The notes below the pieces were generated by a model, which was not told where the DNA came from, searched no databases, and was given only the letters and a program-made list of their open reading frames with translations. This document shows, piece by piece, positions 6,567 to 13,162 of a stretch of 17,158 bases of DNA; the first letter of the stretch is position 1; the number at the start of each line of letters is the position of its first letter. The stretch lies in NCBI GenBank assembly GCA_964392615.1, contig CAYMRB010000204.1, positions 1-17,158 of the forward strand. Direction: 5' to 3'. Source of the DNA: CAYMRB01 sp964392615 (lineage in GTDB: Bacteria > Planctomycetota > UBA8108). The position numbers were made by a program, and so were the translations under genes.

Positions 6567-7466
6567 CTACACGTCGCAGATGTGGAACGCCTGCTCCATC
6601 GACGGGATCTTGTCGCGCTTCGGCACAAACTCCTGGGCGACGTAGCCATCGAAGCCGAGCTCGACGATCGCCTTCATGATCGCGGGGTAGTAGAGCTCCT
6701 GCGTATCGTCGATCTCCGCGCGTCCCGGATTGCCACCGGTGTGGAAGTGGCCGATGAACTCGATGTTGTCGCGGATCGTGCGGATGATGTCTCCCTCCAT
6801 GATCTGCATGTGATAGATATCGTAGAGGAGCTTGAACCGGGGCGATCCGACGCGCTTCGCGACATCGACTCCCCACGCGGTGTGGTCGCACTGGTAGTCC
6901 GGGTGGTTGACCTTGCTGTTGAGAAGCTCCATGCAGATCGTGATCTTCTTCTTCTCGGCGTAGGCGGCGACGCGCTTCAGGCCAGCGACGCAGTTGTCGG
7001 CGCCGACGTCATCCGCCTGTCCTTTGCGGTTGCCCGAGAACGTGATCACGTTGGGGACGTCGTTCGCCGCCGCGAGATCGATGTTCTTCTCCATGTCGGC
7101 GACTAGCCGGTCGTGATTCTCCGTGCGGTTCCAGGCGCTGCGGATCGATCCGGCGCCCGAGGTCATCGTGGGGACGAGACCGTGCTTCTTGATGGTCGGC
7201 CAGTCGTTCTTGCCGACGAGATCGATGCCCTTGTAGCCGATCCGTTTCGCGTGACGGCAGAGGTCATCGAGCGAGACGCCGCGGAAGCACCACTTGCTGA
7301 CGGACTGGCGGATGCGCCCCTTCGGGGCCGGTGCCGCCGTCTTGTCGTCGGCCGCGCTCAGGACGGCCGGAGCGCCGAGCGCCGCGGCCAGCGGCACGGA
7401 GCCGGCGCGAGCGAGAAGGGCGCGTCGGGAGAGGGAGCGATCGTCGGTCGGGTGGTTCGGTTGCAC
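6567..7466 (-). CDS. Tat-signal hydroxypyruvate isomerase-like / sugar phosphate isomerase-epimerase (TIM barrel)
   Basis: This is a 299-residue protein. GTG at 7466 is chosen because AAGGAG lies 7 nt upstream on the minus strand and the protein then starts with a Tat signal (SRRALLARAG at 13-22, hydrophobic to about residue 38). An in-frame ATG at 7541 would add 25 Arg-rich residues and has less support. The rest is an AP-endonuclease-2-like TIM barrel (PF01261 type): WCFRGVSLDDLCRHAKRIGY, YKGIDLVG, ICMELLNSK (Glu180), LLYDIYHMQ (Asp216, His219), IGHFHTGGNPGR (His240, His242) and YVAQEFVP (Glu279). The acidic and His positions match the metal ligands of the family, and the GNPGR element is typical of Hyi-like enzymes. 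Relatives isomerise hydroxypyruvate or epimerise keto-sugars. The true substrate is unknown. Its convergent neighbour is a Tat oxidoreductase. Confidence 0.87.
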   Translation of the reverse strand: MQPNHPTDDRSLSRRALLARAGSVPLAAALGAPAVLSAADDKTAAPAPKGRIRQSVSKWCFRGVSLDDLCRHAKRIGYKGIDLVGKNDWPTIKKHGLVPTMTSGAGSIRSAWNRTENHDRLVADMEKNIDLAAANDVPNVITFSGNRKGQADDVGADNCVAGLKRVAAYAEKKKITICMELLNSKVNHPDYQCDHTAWGVDVAKRVGSPRFKLLYDIYHMQIMEGDIIRTIRDNIEFIGHFHTGGNPGRAEIDDTQELYYPAIMKAIVELGFDGYVAQEFVPKRDKIPSMEQAFHICDV

Positions 7467-7473
7467 GGGGTGT

Positions 7474-7479
7474 CTCCTT
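7474..7479 (-). promoter_or_regulatory. Ribosome binding site fixing the GTG start of the isomerase gene
   Basis: The minus-strand sequence GAAGGAGACACCCC immediately precedes GTG at 7466, giving AAGGAG with 7-nt spacing. This is the reason for rejecting the longer upstream start. Confidence 0.75.
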
Positions 7480-7794
7480 CTGTCTCGGTGGGAACTCCGA
7501 GGAGATTCGATGCGCCGCGCCCGCGCGATGACCGGCGTCACGCCGAGCGGAGGCGACCGAGCGCACGGCGCTCAACTGTCCGATTTCGTCGGACGCCGGG
7601 TCGAAGGGCCGTAAACGGGGCTTTACCCCGCGCGGCCGCCGAGATCGTCGTCGCAGGCGATGCGCCGTCGTAAGTCGCCTGGAAGACGATGGATACGGAG
7701 TTGCGGCGCGGAATGGAGGGCCGAGGCGCAGGATTTGCGCACGAGGCACTGCGACGGGGGTTCACCCACGGTTGCGTCGGAGTTGAGAGAGACC
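7480..7794. other. Divergent intergenic region between the isomerase and the first dockerin protein
   Basis: About 315 bp without a supported gene; it should hold promoters for both divergent genes. Three small inverted repeats are visible: CGGCGT/ACGCCG (7533-7545), GTCCGA/TCGGAC with a TTTCG loop (7578-7594), and CGGGG/CCCCG with a CTTTA loop (7616-7630), the last overlapping an alternative GTAAA/TTTAC pairing. They could be operators or RNA hairpins, but none is diagnostic. Reading frames through the region give compositionally biased shadows only. The plus-strand leader ends in a weak purine-rich stretch (GAGAGAG) before ATG 7795. Confidence 0.5.
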
Positions 7795-9750
7795 ATGAAC
7801 AGGCTTGTCGGAACCACGCTCGTTGCGCTACTCGTCCTCGGCGGACCGGCATCCGCCCAGGAGTTCCTGCGCGGCGATGCCAATAGCGATCGCTCCGTGT
7901 CGATTGCCGATGCGGACTACGTTCTCAAGTGGCTCTTCCTCGGACACGATGCGCCTGACTGTCTGAGGTCGGCCGACGCCGACGCGTCGAGCACGGTGGA
8001 CCTCACCGACGCGATTCAGGTGCTGAATCACCTCGTACTCGGCGGCCCGACCCCGTGCGCGCCGTTCCCGGAGCCCGGGGTCGATGACACGAACGACGCG
8101 CTCGACTGCGAGTCGTGGGGAGACGGCACACCCCTCGCGGACGATGGCGCCCGACTCTCCGTCTCGGGAGGCGTCGCCGACGCCGACGGACGCGTCGTTC
8201 TGACGGTCGTCGTCTCCGGCTCGAGCGACCTCAGCGGCTGGGCGGCGACCATCGGCATCGAGGGCGACGCATTCGCCAACGGGACGAGAGCGGACGCGAC
8301 CGATCTCACCGAGCTCATGGAGACCGGCTTCCTGGGCGCTCGGGTCGGCGGCGAGCAGCTGCGAGCCGGGTTCCTCGCATCGCTGGTCGAGCCGATCTTC
8401 ATCGCCGCGGGCGACGACACCGCCGTCGCCGAGATCGAGGTGTGCCTCGCCGGCGGCACGGCGCCGGGTGACTACGCGCTGTCGGTCGAGTTCGCGGAGC
8501 TCATCGACTTCGACACGAGCCGTGCGATCGTCCCCGAAGTCGAAGCAGGCATCGTGACCGTTCCGGCCGGCTGGCCCGCGGATGCCGGCTGCACGTCGAC
8601 CGCCGATCCTGAGGAGGTTCCTGCGCGCTGCGATCCTCGCGATCCGCCAGATCCCCCGGACCCGCCCGGTCCGAACGTCGACTTCATGCGCGGCGACGCG
8701 AACTCCGATGGCACGATCTCGATCTCCGATTCCCTGATGTTGCGTCGATTCCTGTTCAACGGCGATCGTCGTCCCCCGTGCATGGACGCGGCCGACGCCA
8801 ACGACGATGGCTCGGTCAACCTGACCGACCCGATCATGATCCTGAGCCACATCCATCTCGGTGGGGCGCCCCTGCCGGCGCCGTACCTCGAGGTCGGCCC
8901 TGACCCGACGGGCGACAATCGCGGTTGCGACGCCTACGACGTCGTCGCTCCCGAGGAGACCGACGACGTGATCGAGATCGGCTCGATCGATGCCGCACCG
9001 GGCGAGGACGTGCTGGTTCCCGTGTACCTGACGAACGCGTTCGAGACCGAGGCTTTCCAGCTCGTCATCGAGTACGATTCCGCGGCGTTCGAGCCGGTCT
9101 TCGAAGGTATGGACAACCCGGTCCTCGATGGGGCATTTCTCGGCGATATCGGCGCGCTCGATGAGCCCGGCTATCACGCCGTGCGGCCGCTCGGCGACGA
9201 TCGGTTCGTCGTCGGCTTGATCCCGTCGCTCATCAACACCGGGTTCGAGGTACCACCGGGCGAACGGCGCCTCGTCTTCTACATCGCCGGACGCGTCAGC
9301 GACACCCTGCAGGAGGGCGACGAGGTCGTTCTCGCACCGACGAACGGAACGGACGGCGCCGGCGTGGGCGCGCTCGGCCTGCGCAACGAGATCACGTTCC
9401 GCGGCGACGCGCGGTACGTCAGCGGGATGCCGCAGACGATCCCCGGCATCCTGGCCATCGTCGGCGACGTGACGATCTTCCGCGGCGACGTCAACCACGA
9501 CGGCGACATCGACGTGACGGACGCCGTGAACGAGCTCAACTACCTGTTCGGCGGCGGTCCCACGCCACCCTGTCTGAAGGCCGCGGACGCGAACGACGAC
9601 GGCGAGCTGTCGATCGTCGATCCGATCGCGATCCTGAACACGCTGTTCCTCGGAACCGTGCGGATCGCGCCACCGTATCCGGGGATCGGCCTCGATCCGA
9701 CCCCGGACGACTTCCCGACCTGTCCGCCCCAACCGAGACGAGCGGACTGA
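7795..9750 (+). CDS. Secreted multidomain protein: dockerin, cohesin-like, dockerin, cohesin-like, dockerin (paralog 1)
   Basis: This is a 651-residue protein. Residues 1-22 are a signal peptide (MNRLVGTTLVALLVLGGPAS, then AQ). Dockerin 1 at 23-100 begins FLRGDANSDRSVSIADA; its second loop is DADASSTVDLTD. Residues 118-257 form a beta-rich domain (VVLTVVVSGSSDLSGW, VAEIEVCLAG, GDYALSVEF, GIVTV) resembling a cohesin or related beta-sandwich. A Pro/Asp linker (about 270-293) leads to dockerin 2 at 295-379 (RGDANSDGTISISD, AADANDDGSVNLTD). Residues 391-560 are a clearer cohesin-like domain (IGSIDAAPGEDVLVPVYLTN, AFQLVIEYDSAAFEPV, RRLVFYIAGR). Dockerin 3 at 561-643 carries GDVNHDGDIDVTD and AADANDDGELSIVD, with canonical calcium-loop spacing. 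It probably acts outside the cytoplasm as a scaffold or adhesive protein; no catalytic motif is seen. The neighbouring gene is a clear tandem duplicate. The dockerin calls are strong and the cohesin calls moderate. Confidence 0.85.
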   Translation: MNRLVGTTLVALLVLGGPASAQEFLRGDANSDRSVSIADADYVLKWLFLGHDAPDCLRSADADASSTVDLTDAIQVLNHLVLGGPTPCAPFPEPGVDDTNDALDCESWGDGTPLADDGARLSVSGGVADADGRVVLTVVVSGSSDLSGWAATIGIEGDAFANGTRADATDLTELMETGFLGARVGGEQLRAGFLASLVEPIFIAAGDDTAVAEIEVCLAGGTAPGDYALSVEFAELIDFDTSRAIVPEVEAGIVTVPAGWPADAGCTSTADPEEVPARCDPRDPPDPPDPPGPNVDFMRGDANSDGTISISDSLMLRRFLFNGDRRPPCMDAADANDDGSVNLTDPIMILSHIHLGGAPLPAPYLEVGPDPTGDNRGCDAYDVVAPEETDDVIEIGSIDAAPGEDVLVPVYLTNAFETEAFQLVIEYDSAAFEPVFEGMDNPVLDGAFLGDIGALDEPGYHAVRPLGDDRFVVGLIPSLINTGFEVPPGERRLVFYIAGRVSDTLQEGDEVVLAPTNGTDGAGVGALGLRNEITFRGDARYVSGMPQTIPGILAIVGDVTIFRGDVNHDGDIDVTDAVNELNYLFGGGPTPPCLKAADANDDGELSIVDPIAILNTLFLGTVRIAPPYPGIGLDPTPDDFPTCPPQPRRAD

Positions 9751-9809
9751 TCGACCGGAATCGAGGCATGACAACAGCCAACACCTCAAGCGAGGGAGAG
9801 CTGCAAGCG

Positions 9810-11840
9810 ATGAGACTCCGACTCCTTCCGCCCACGGCGATCGTCGTGGCGCTGATGACCTGCTGCGTGACCGTCGGCCCCCTGTGCGCGCAGGAATTCC
9901 TGCGCGGCGACGCCAACGGCGACCGGACCGTGTCGATCGCCGACGCCGACGCCACCCTCAAGTGGCTCTTCGTCGGGCGCCCCCGCCCCGAATGCCTGCG
10001 GGCCGCGGACTCCGACGCGTCCAGCCAGGTGAACATCACGGACGCGATCGTCGTGCTGAATCACCTCGTATTCGGCGGTTCGAGCCCGTGTGATCCGTTT
10101 CCGGCGCCTGGCGAGGACGACACGGCCGACAGCCTCGACTGTATTGCCTGGGGGGACGGCACACCCCTCGCGGACGACGGCGCGCGGCTCTCGGTGGTCG
10201 GAGGCGTCGTGGACGAGGACGGGCTCGTCACGCTGACGGTCATCGTCTCGAGCTCGAGCGACCTCAGCGGCTGGGGTGCGCGCATCCGCGTCGAGGGCGA
10301 CGTGTTCGCCAACGGGCAGCGATCCGACACCACCGATCTGACCGGGCTCATGGACGCCGGCTTCCTCGGCGCGAGCGTTGGAGGGAACGCGTTGCGGGCG
10401 GGTTTCCTCGCGTCGTTCATCGAACCGATCTTCGTGCCGGCCGGCGATGGCATCGCAGTCGCCGAAATCGACGTGTGCGTGACCGAAGGGACGGCGCCGG
10501 GTGACTACGCGCTGTCGATCGACCTGCCGGAGCTCGTCGACTTCGATACGAGCCGAGCGATCATCCCCGAGGTCGAAGCCGGCACGATCACCGTGCCTGC
10601 CGACTGGCCGGCGGGTGCTGGTTGCGCGTCGACCGCCGACCCGCCGGACGCCGGACAGCGCTGCGAGCGTCCCGACGTCCCGCCGCCGCCACCGCCACCG
10701 GGCCCCGACCCGGATCCGGACCCTGACCCTGACCCGGACCCGGATCCGGCGCCCGGCCCGAACGTCGACTTCATGCGCGGCGACGCGAACTCCGATGGCA
10801 AGATCTCGATCTCCGACGCGCTGATGCTGCGACGCTTCCTGTTCAACGGCGATCGTCGTCCTGCGTGCATGGACGCGGCGGACGCCGACGACAGCGGCAG
10901 GATCAACATCACCGATCCGATCTTCATCTTGAACCACGCTCACCTCGGCGGGGCGCCGCTGCCGGCGCCGTATCTCGAGGTCGGTCCCGACCCGACCGAC
11001 GACGGGCTCGGCTGCGACGCCTACGACGTCATCACCCCGGAGGACACCGACGATGTGATCGAGATCGGCTCGATCACGGCCGCGCCCGGAGAGGACGTGC
11101 TCGTGCCGGTCTACCTGACGAATACGCTCGAGACCGAGGCGTTCCAGCTCGTCGTCGAGTACGACCCGGCGGCGTTCGAGCCCGTCTTCTCGAGCCGCGG
11201 AGACAATCCGATCTTCGAGGGCGCGTTCCTCGGCGACAACGGCTCTCTCGACGAAGGCGGCTATCGAGCGGTGCGCCCGATCGGTGACGGGATGTTCGTC
11301 GTCGGCGTGATTCCGTCGCTCATCAACATCGGTTTCGAGGTGCCGCCGGGCGAGCGGCGTCTCGTCTTCTACCTCGCCGGACGCGTCAGCGGCACGGTGA
11401 CCGAAGGCGACGAGGTGGTCCTGACGCCGACGAACGGAACGGACGGCATCGGCACGGGGCCGCTCGGTCTGCGCAACGAGATCACGTATCGCGGCGACGC
11501 GCGGTACGTCAGCGCCGTACCGCAGACGATTCCCGGCGTCATGGCCATCGTCGGCGACGTGACGATCTTCCGCGGCGACGTCAACCACGACGGCGAGATC
11601 GACCTGTCCGACGCCGTGGGCGACCTCCTGTATTTGTTCGACGGCGGCGCCGCGCCAGTGTGTCTCAAGGCGGCGGACGCGAACGACGACGGCGAGATCT
11701 CCATCGTCGACCCGATCGCGATCCTGAACACGCTGTTCTTCGGCGCCGTGCGGATCGCCCCGCCGTATCCGGGGATCGGCCTCGATCCGACTCCGGACGA
11801 CTTCCCGACCTGCCCGCCGCAACCACCGCGAGAGGATTGA
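9810..11840 (+). CDS. Secreted multidomain protein: dockerin, cohesin-like, dockerin, cohesin-like, dockerin (paralog 2)
   Basis: This is a 676-residue protein with the same order of modules as the gene 59 bp upstream. ATG 9810 is chosen because the product starts with a compact signal peptide (MRLRLLPPTAIVVAL, cleavage near LCA-Q at 27-28) and a GAGGGAG lies about 11 nt upstream; an in-frame ATG at 9768 would add 14 polar residues. Dockerin 1 spans 29-105, cohesin-like domain 1 about 126-263, dockerin 2 320-403, cohesin-like domain 2 416-585 and dockerin 3 586-668. The calcium loops DANGDRTVSIAD, DANSDGKISISD, DADDSGRINITD, DVNHDGEIDLSD and DANDDGEISIVD keep the acidic pattern. The linker at 288-318 is seven prolines then seven Asp-Pro pairs, longer than in paralog 1. 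Several DNA stretches are identical between the two genes. A structural or scaffolding role outside the cytoplasm is inferred. Confidence 0.85.
   Translation: MRLRLLPPTAIVVALMTCCVTVGPLCAQEFLRGDANGDRTVSIADADATLKWLFVGRPRPECLRAADSDASSQVNITDAIVVLNHLVFGGSSPCDPFPAPGEDDTADSLDCIAWGDGTPLADDGARLSVVGGVVDEDGLVTLTVIVSSSSDLSGWGARIRVEGDVFANGQRSDTTDLTGLMDAGFLGASVGGNALRAGFLASFIEPIFVPAGDGIAVAEIDVCVTEGTAPGDYALSIDLPELVDFDTSRAIIPEVEAGTITVPADWPAGAGCASTADPPDAGQRCERPDVPPPPPPPGPDPDPDPDPDPDPDPAPGPNVDFMRGDANSDGKISISDALMLRRFLFNGDRRPACMDAADADDSGRINITDPIFILNHAHLGGAPLPAPYLEVGPDPTDDGLGCDAYDVITPEDTDDVIEIGSITAAPGEDVLVPVYLTNTLETEAFQLVVEYDPAAFEPVFSSRGDNPIFEGAFLGDNGSLDEGGYRAVRPIGDGMFVVGVIPSLINIGFEVPPGERRLVFYLAGRVSGTVTEGDEVVLTPTNGTDGIGTGPLGLRNEITYRGDARYVSAVPQTIPGVMAIVGDVTIFRGDVNHDGEIDLSDAVGDLLYLFDGGAAPVCLKAADANDDGEISIVDPIAILNTLFFGAVRIAPPYPGIGLDPTPDDFPTCPPQPPRED
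10707..10748 (+). repeat. GAY-CCN repeat encoding seven Asp-Pro pairs
   Basis: Seven in-frame 6-bp units encode Asp-Pro, just after a run of seven proline codons, in the linker between cohesin-like domain 1 and dockerin 2 of paralog 2. The units vary at third positions (CCG, CCC, CCT), so this is not a fresh perfect microsatellite. Paralog 1 has a shorter and different Pro/Asp linker at the same place. Confidence 0.85.
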
Positions 11841-11856
11841 CGGGGACCGACTTTCC

Positions 11857-11902
11857 CCCGCTCGCCGCGCAGCTGTTTCCCCGTTCTGTCGCGGCGAGCG
11901 GG
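11857..11902. terminator. Inverted repeat between convergent genes, candidate bidirectional terminator
   Basis: A perfect 13-bp inverted repeat, CCCGCTCGCCGCG (11857-11869) and CGCGGCGAGCGGG (11890-11902), surrounds a 20-nt loop. It lies 16 bp after the stop of paralog 2 and about 30 bp beyond the stop of the minus-strand regulator. Position and symmetry suggest termination in both directions, but neither strand shows a proper U-tract. Confidence 0.5.
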
Positions 11903-11913
11903 TGGTTCTCCAC

Positions 11914-11932
11914 CAGCCCGCTCAACGGGCTG
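11914..11932 (-). terminator. Short hairpin directly after the regulator stop codon
   Basis: CAGCCCG (11914-11920) and CGGGCTG (11926-11932) form a 7-bp stem with a 5-nt loop immediately downstream of the minus-strand TAG at 11933-11935. It may contribute to termination or 3'-end stability. There is no U-run. Confidence 0.4.
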
Positions 11933-13162
11933 CTACCCGTCGTTCCCTCTGCCATCCCGCATTCGCTGGCGGAGCTCGCGTACGTCGATGCCTAGCTTCC
12001 GGAATCGCGTGTAGAGGTTCGATCGACGAATCCCCAGGTGCTCGAGGACGCGCCGCACGTCGCCTCCCGAGTCGAGGAAGAGCTTCTCGAGGTACGCGCG
12101 CTCGAGTTCCGTGCGCAGCTCGTCGAGAGTGCGTCCCTCGAGGAGGTCGTCCCCGAACAGTCCGGCGCGCGTTCGCGGACCGAGCAGTCGCCGCACCCCA
12201 TCGACGCCGACGAGGTCGCCGGGCCGGCTGTCCACGATGAGACGGATCGCGAGCGTTTCGAGCTCGCGGACGTTGCCCGGCCAGCCATGACGCCGAAGCA
12301 GATCTTCGGCCGCTTCGGACACCGACGGGAGCTCCCGCTCGAGTCGGCGCGCGTGGAGCGCGAGAAAGTGCCCGAAGAGCAGCGGGATATCGTCCTGTCG
12401 CGCTCGTAGCGGAGGGACCGGAAGCGTGAGGCTGCGCAGCCGGAAGAACAGCTCGTCGCTCAAGTCGCCGCGTTGAACGGCATCGTCGGGCGAGGAGCTC
12501 GTCGACGCGAGGAAGCGGACGTCGACCGAACGAGCGTCGAGACTGCCGAGAGGGCGGATCGTCTTGCGGTCGAGCACCTGCAGGAGCTTGGCTTGCGTCG
12601 CCGGTGGCAGGAGCGTGATCTCGTCGAGAAGCAGCGTGCCGCCGTCGAGGTGCTCGAGCAGCCCGGGGCGCGACTCCTCGGCCCCCGTGAACGCGCCGGC
12701 TTCGTAGCCGAAGAGCTCGGACTCGAACAGCTCGGTCGGGAGCGATGCACAGTGAATCGAGTGGAAGGGGCCGTGGCGTCGCGTGCTCGCCGCATGCACA
12801 GCGCGCGCGACGAGCTCCTTTCCCGTGCCGGTTTCGCCGCAGATCAGGATCGGGAGATCGACGTCGCGCCACCGGCGAATCGACTCGAACAGCTCGCGCA
12901 TCGGTCGCGAGCTGCCGACGATCTCCGGAAACTCCGCGAGCGCGCCGCGCTCCGAGCGCGCCGGCGTGGACCGCAGCGCAGAAGGCTGCTCGAGTCGTTC
13001 GCAACACTCCCGCAGACGGTCGAAGCGCGGGTGCGATGCGAACGCTTCGCGCTGGCGCGCCGGGACGGATCGCCGGATCAGGTCGCGCGCCTGAAGCGCC
13101 CGGTGCAGGTGGTGTCGCGCTGTCTCTCGATCGCCGCGCCGCTCCGCCAGACGAGAGCTGTG
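11933..13162 (-). CDS. Sigma54-activator (AAA+ plus Fis HTH) C-terminal segment of the giant kinase regulator
   Basis: About 410 residues are readable in this frame from about 13162. The first part (RLAERRGDRETARHHLHRAL) completes the last TPR-like helix pair of the upstream segment. Next comes the sigma54-interaction AAA+ domain: Walker A GETGTGKE (12838-12815), the sigma54-contacting GAFTGA loop (12697-12680) in canonical form, Walker B GGTLLLDEI, the sensor and arginine-finger region ELFFRLRSLTLPVPPLRAR, and WPGNVRELE. A Fis-type helix-turn-helix ends the protein (GGDVRRVLEHLGIRRSNLYTRFRKLGI). It should use ATP to open sigma54-RNA polymerase promoters. An ATG at 13285 is in frame, but its first 41 residues overlap the TPR segment and look like a shadow frame, so I read this as the end of a longer protein split by a frameshift. 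If a bona fide separate gene, a start near Met129 of that frame would give a minimal activator. Confidence 0.8.
   Translation of the reverse strand, partial: HSSRLAERRGDRETARHHLHRALQARDLIRRSVPARQREAFASHPRFDRLRECCERLEQPSALRSTPARSERGALAEFPEIVGSSRPMRELFESIRRWRDVDLPILICGETGTGKELVARAVHAASTRRHGPFHSIHCASLPTELFESELFGYEAGAFTGAEESRPGLLEHLDGGTLLLDEITLLPPATQAKLLQVLDRKTIRPLGSLDARSVDVRFLASTSSSPDDAVQRGDLSDELFFRLRSLTLPVPPLRARQDDIPLLFGHFLALHARRLERELPSVSEAAEDLLRRHGWPGNVRELETLAIRLIVDSRPGDLVGVDGVRRLLGPRTRAGLFGDDLLEGRTLDELRTELERAYLEKLFLDSGGDVRRVLEHLGIRRSNLYTRFRKLGIDVRELRQRMRDGRGNDG

Noticed and set aside
3083..6649. Very long minus-strand open frame of 1,188 codons
   Set aside because: It lies opposite the phosphatase and oxidoreductase genes, runs through the N gap, is Arg/Ala/Val/Asp-rich and shows no domain. 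Such shadow frames are common in GC-rich DNA.
7828..9789. Long minus-strand open frame opposite the first dockerin protein (and a similar one at 9786-11822)
   Set aside because: Both are antisense shadows with compositional bias. The plus strand has signal peptides and calcium-loop motifs.
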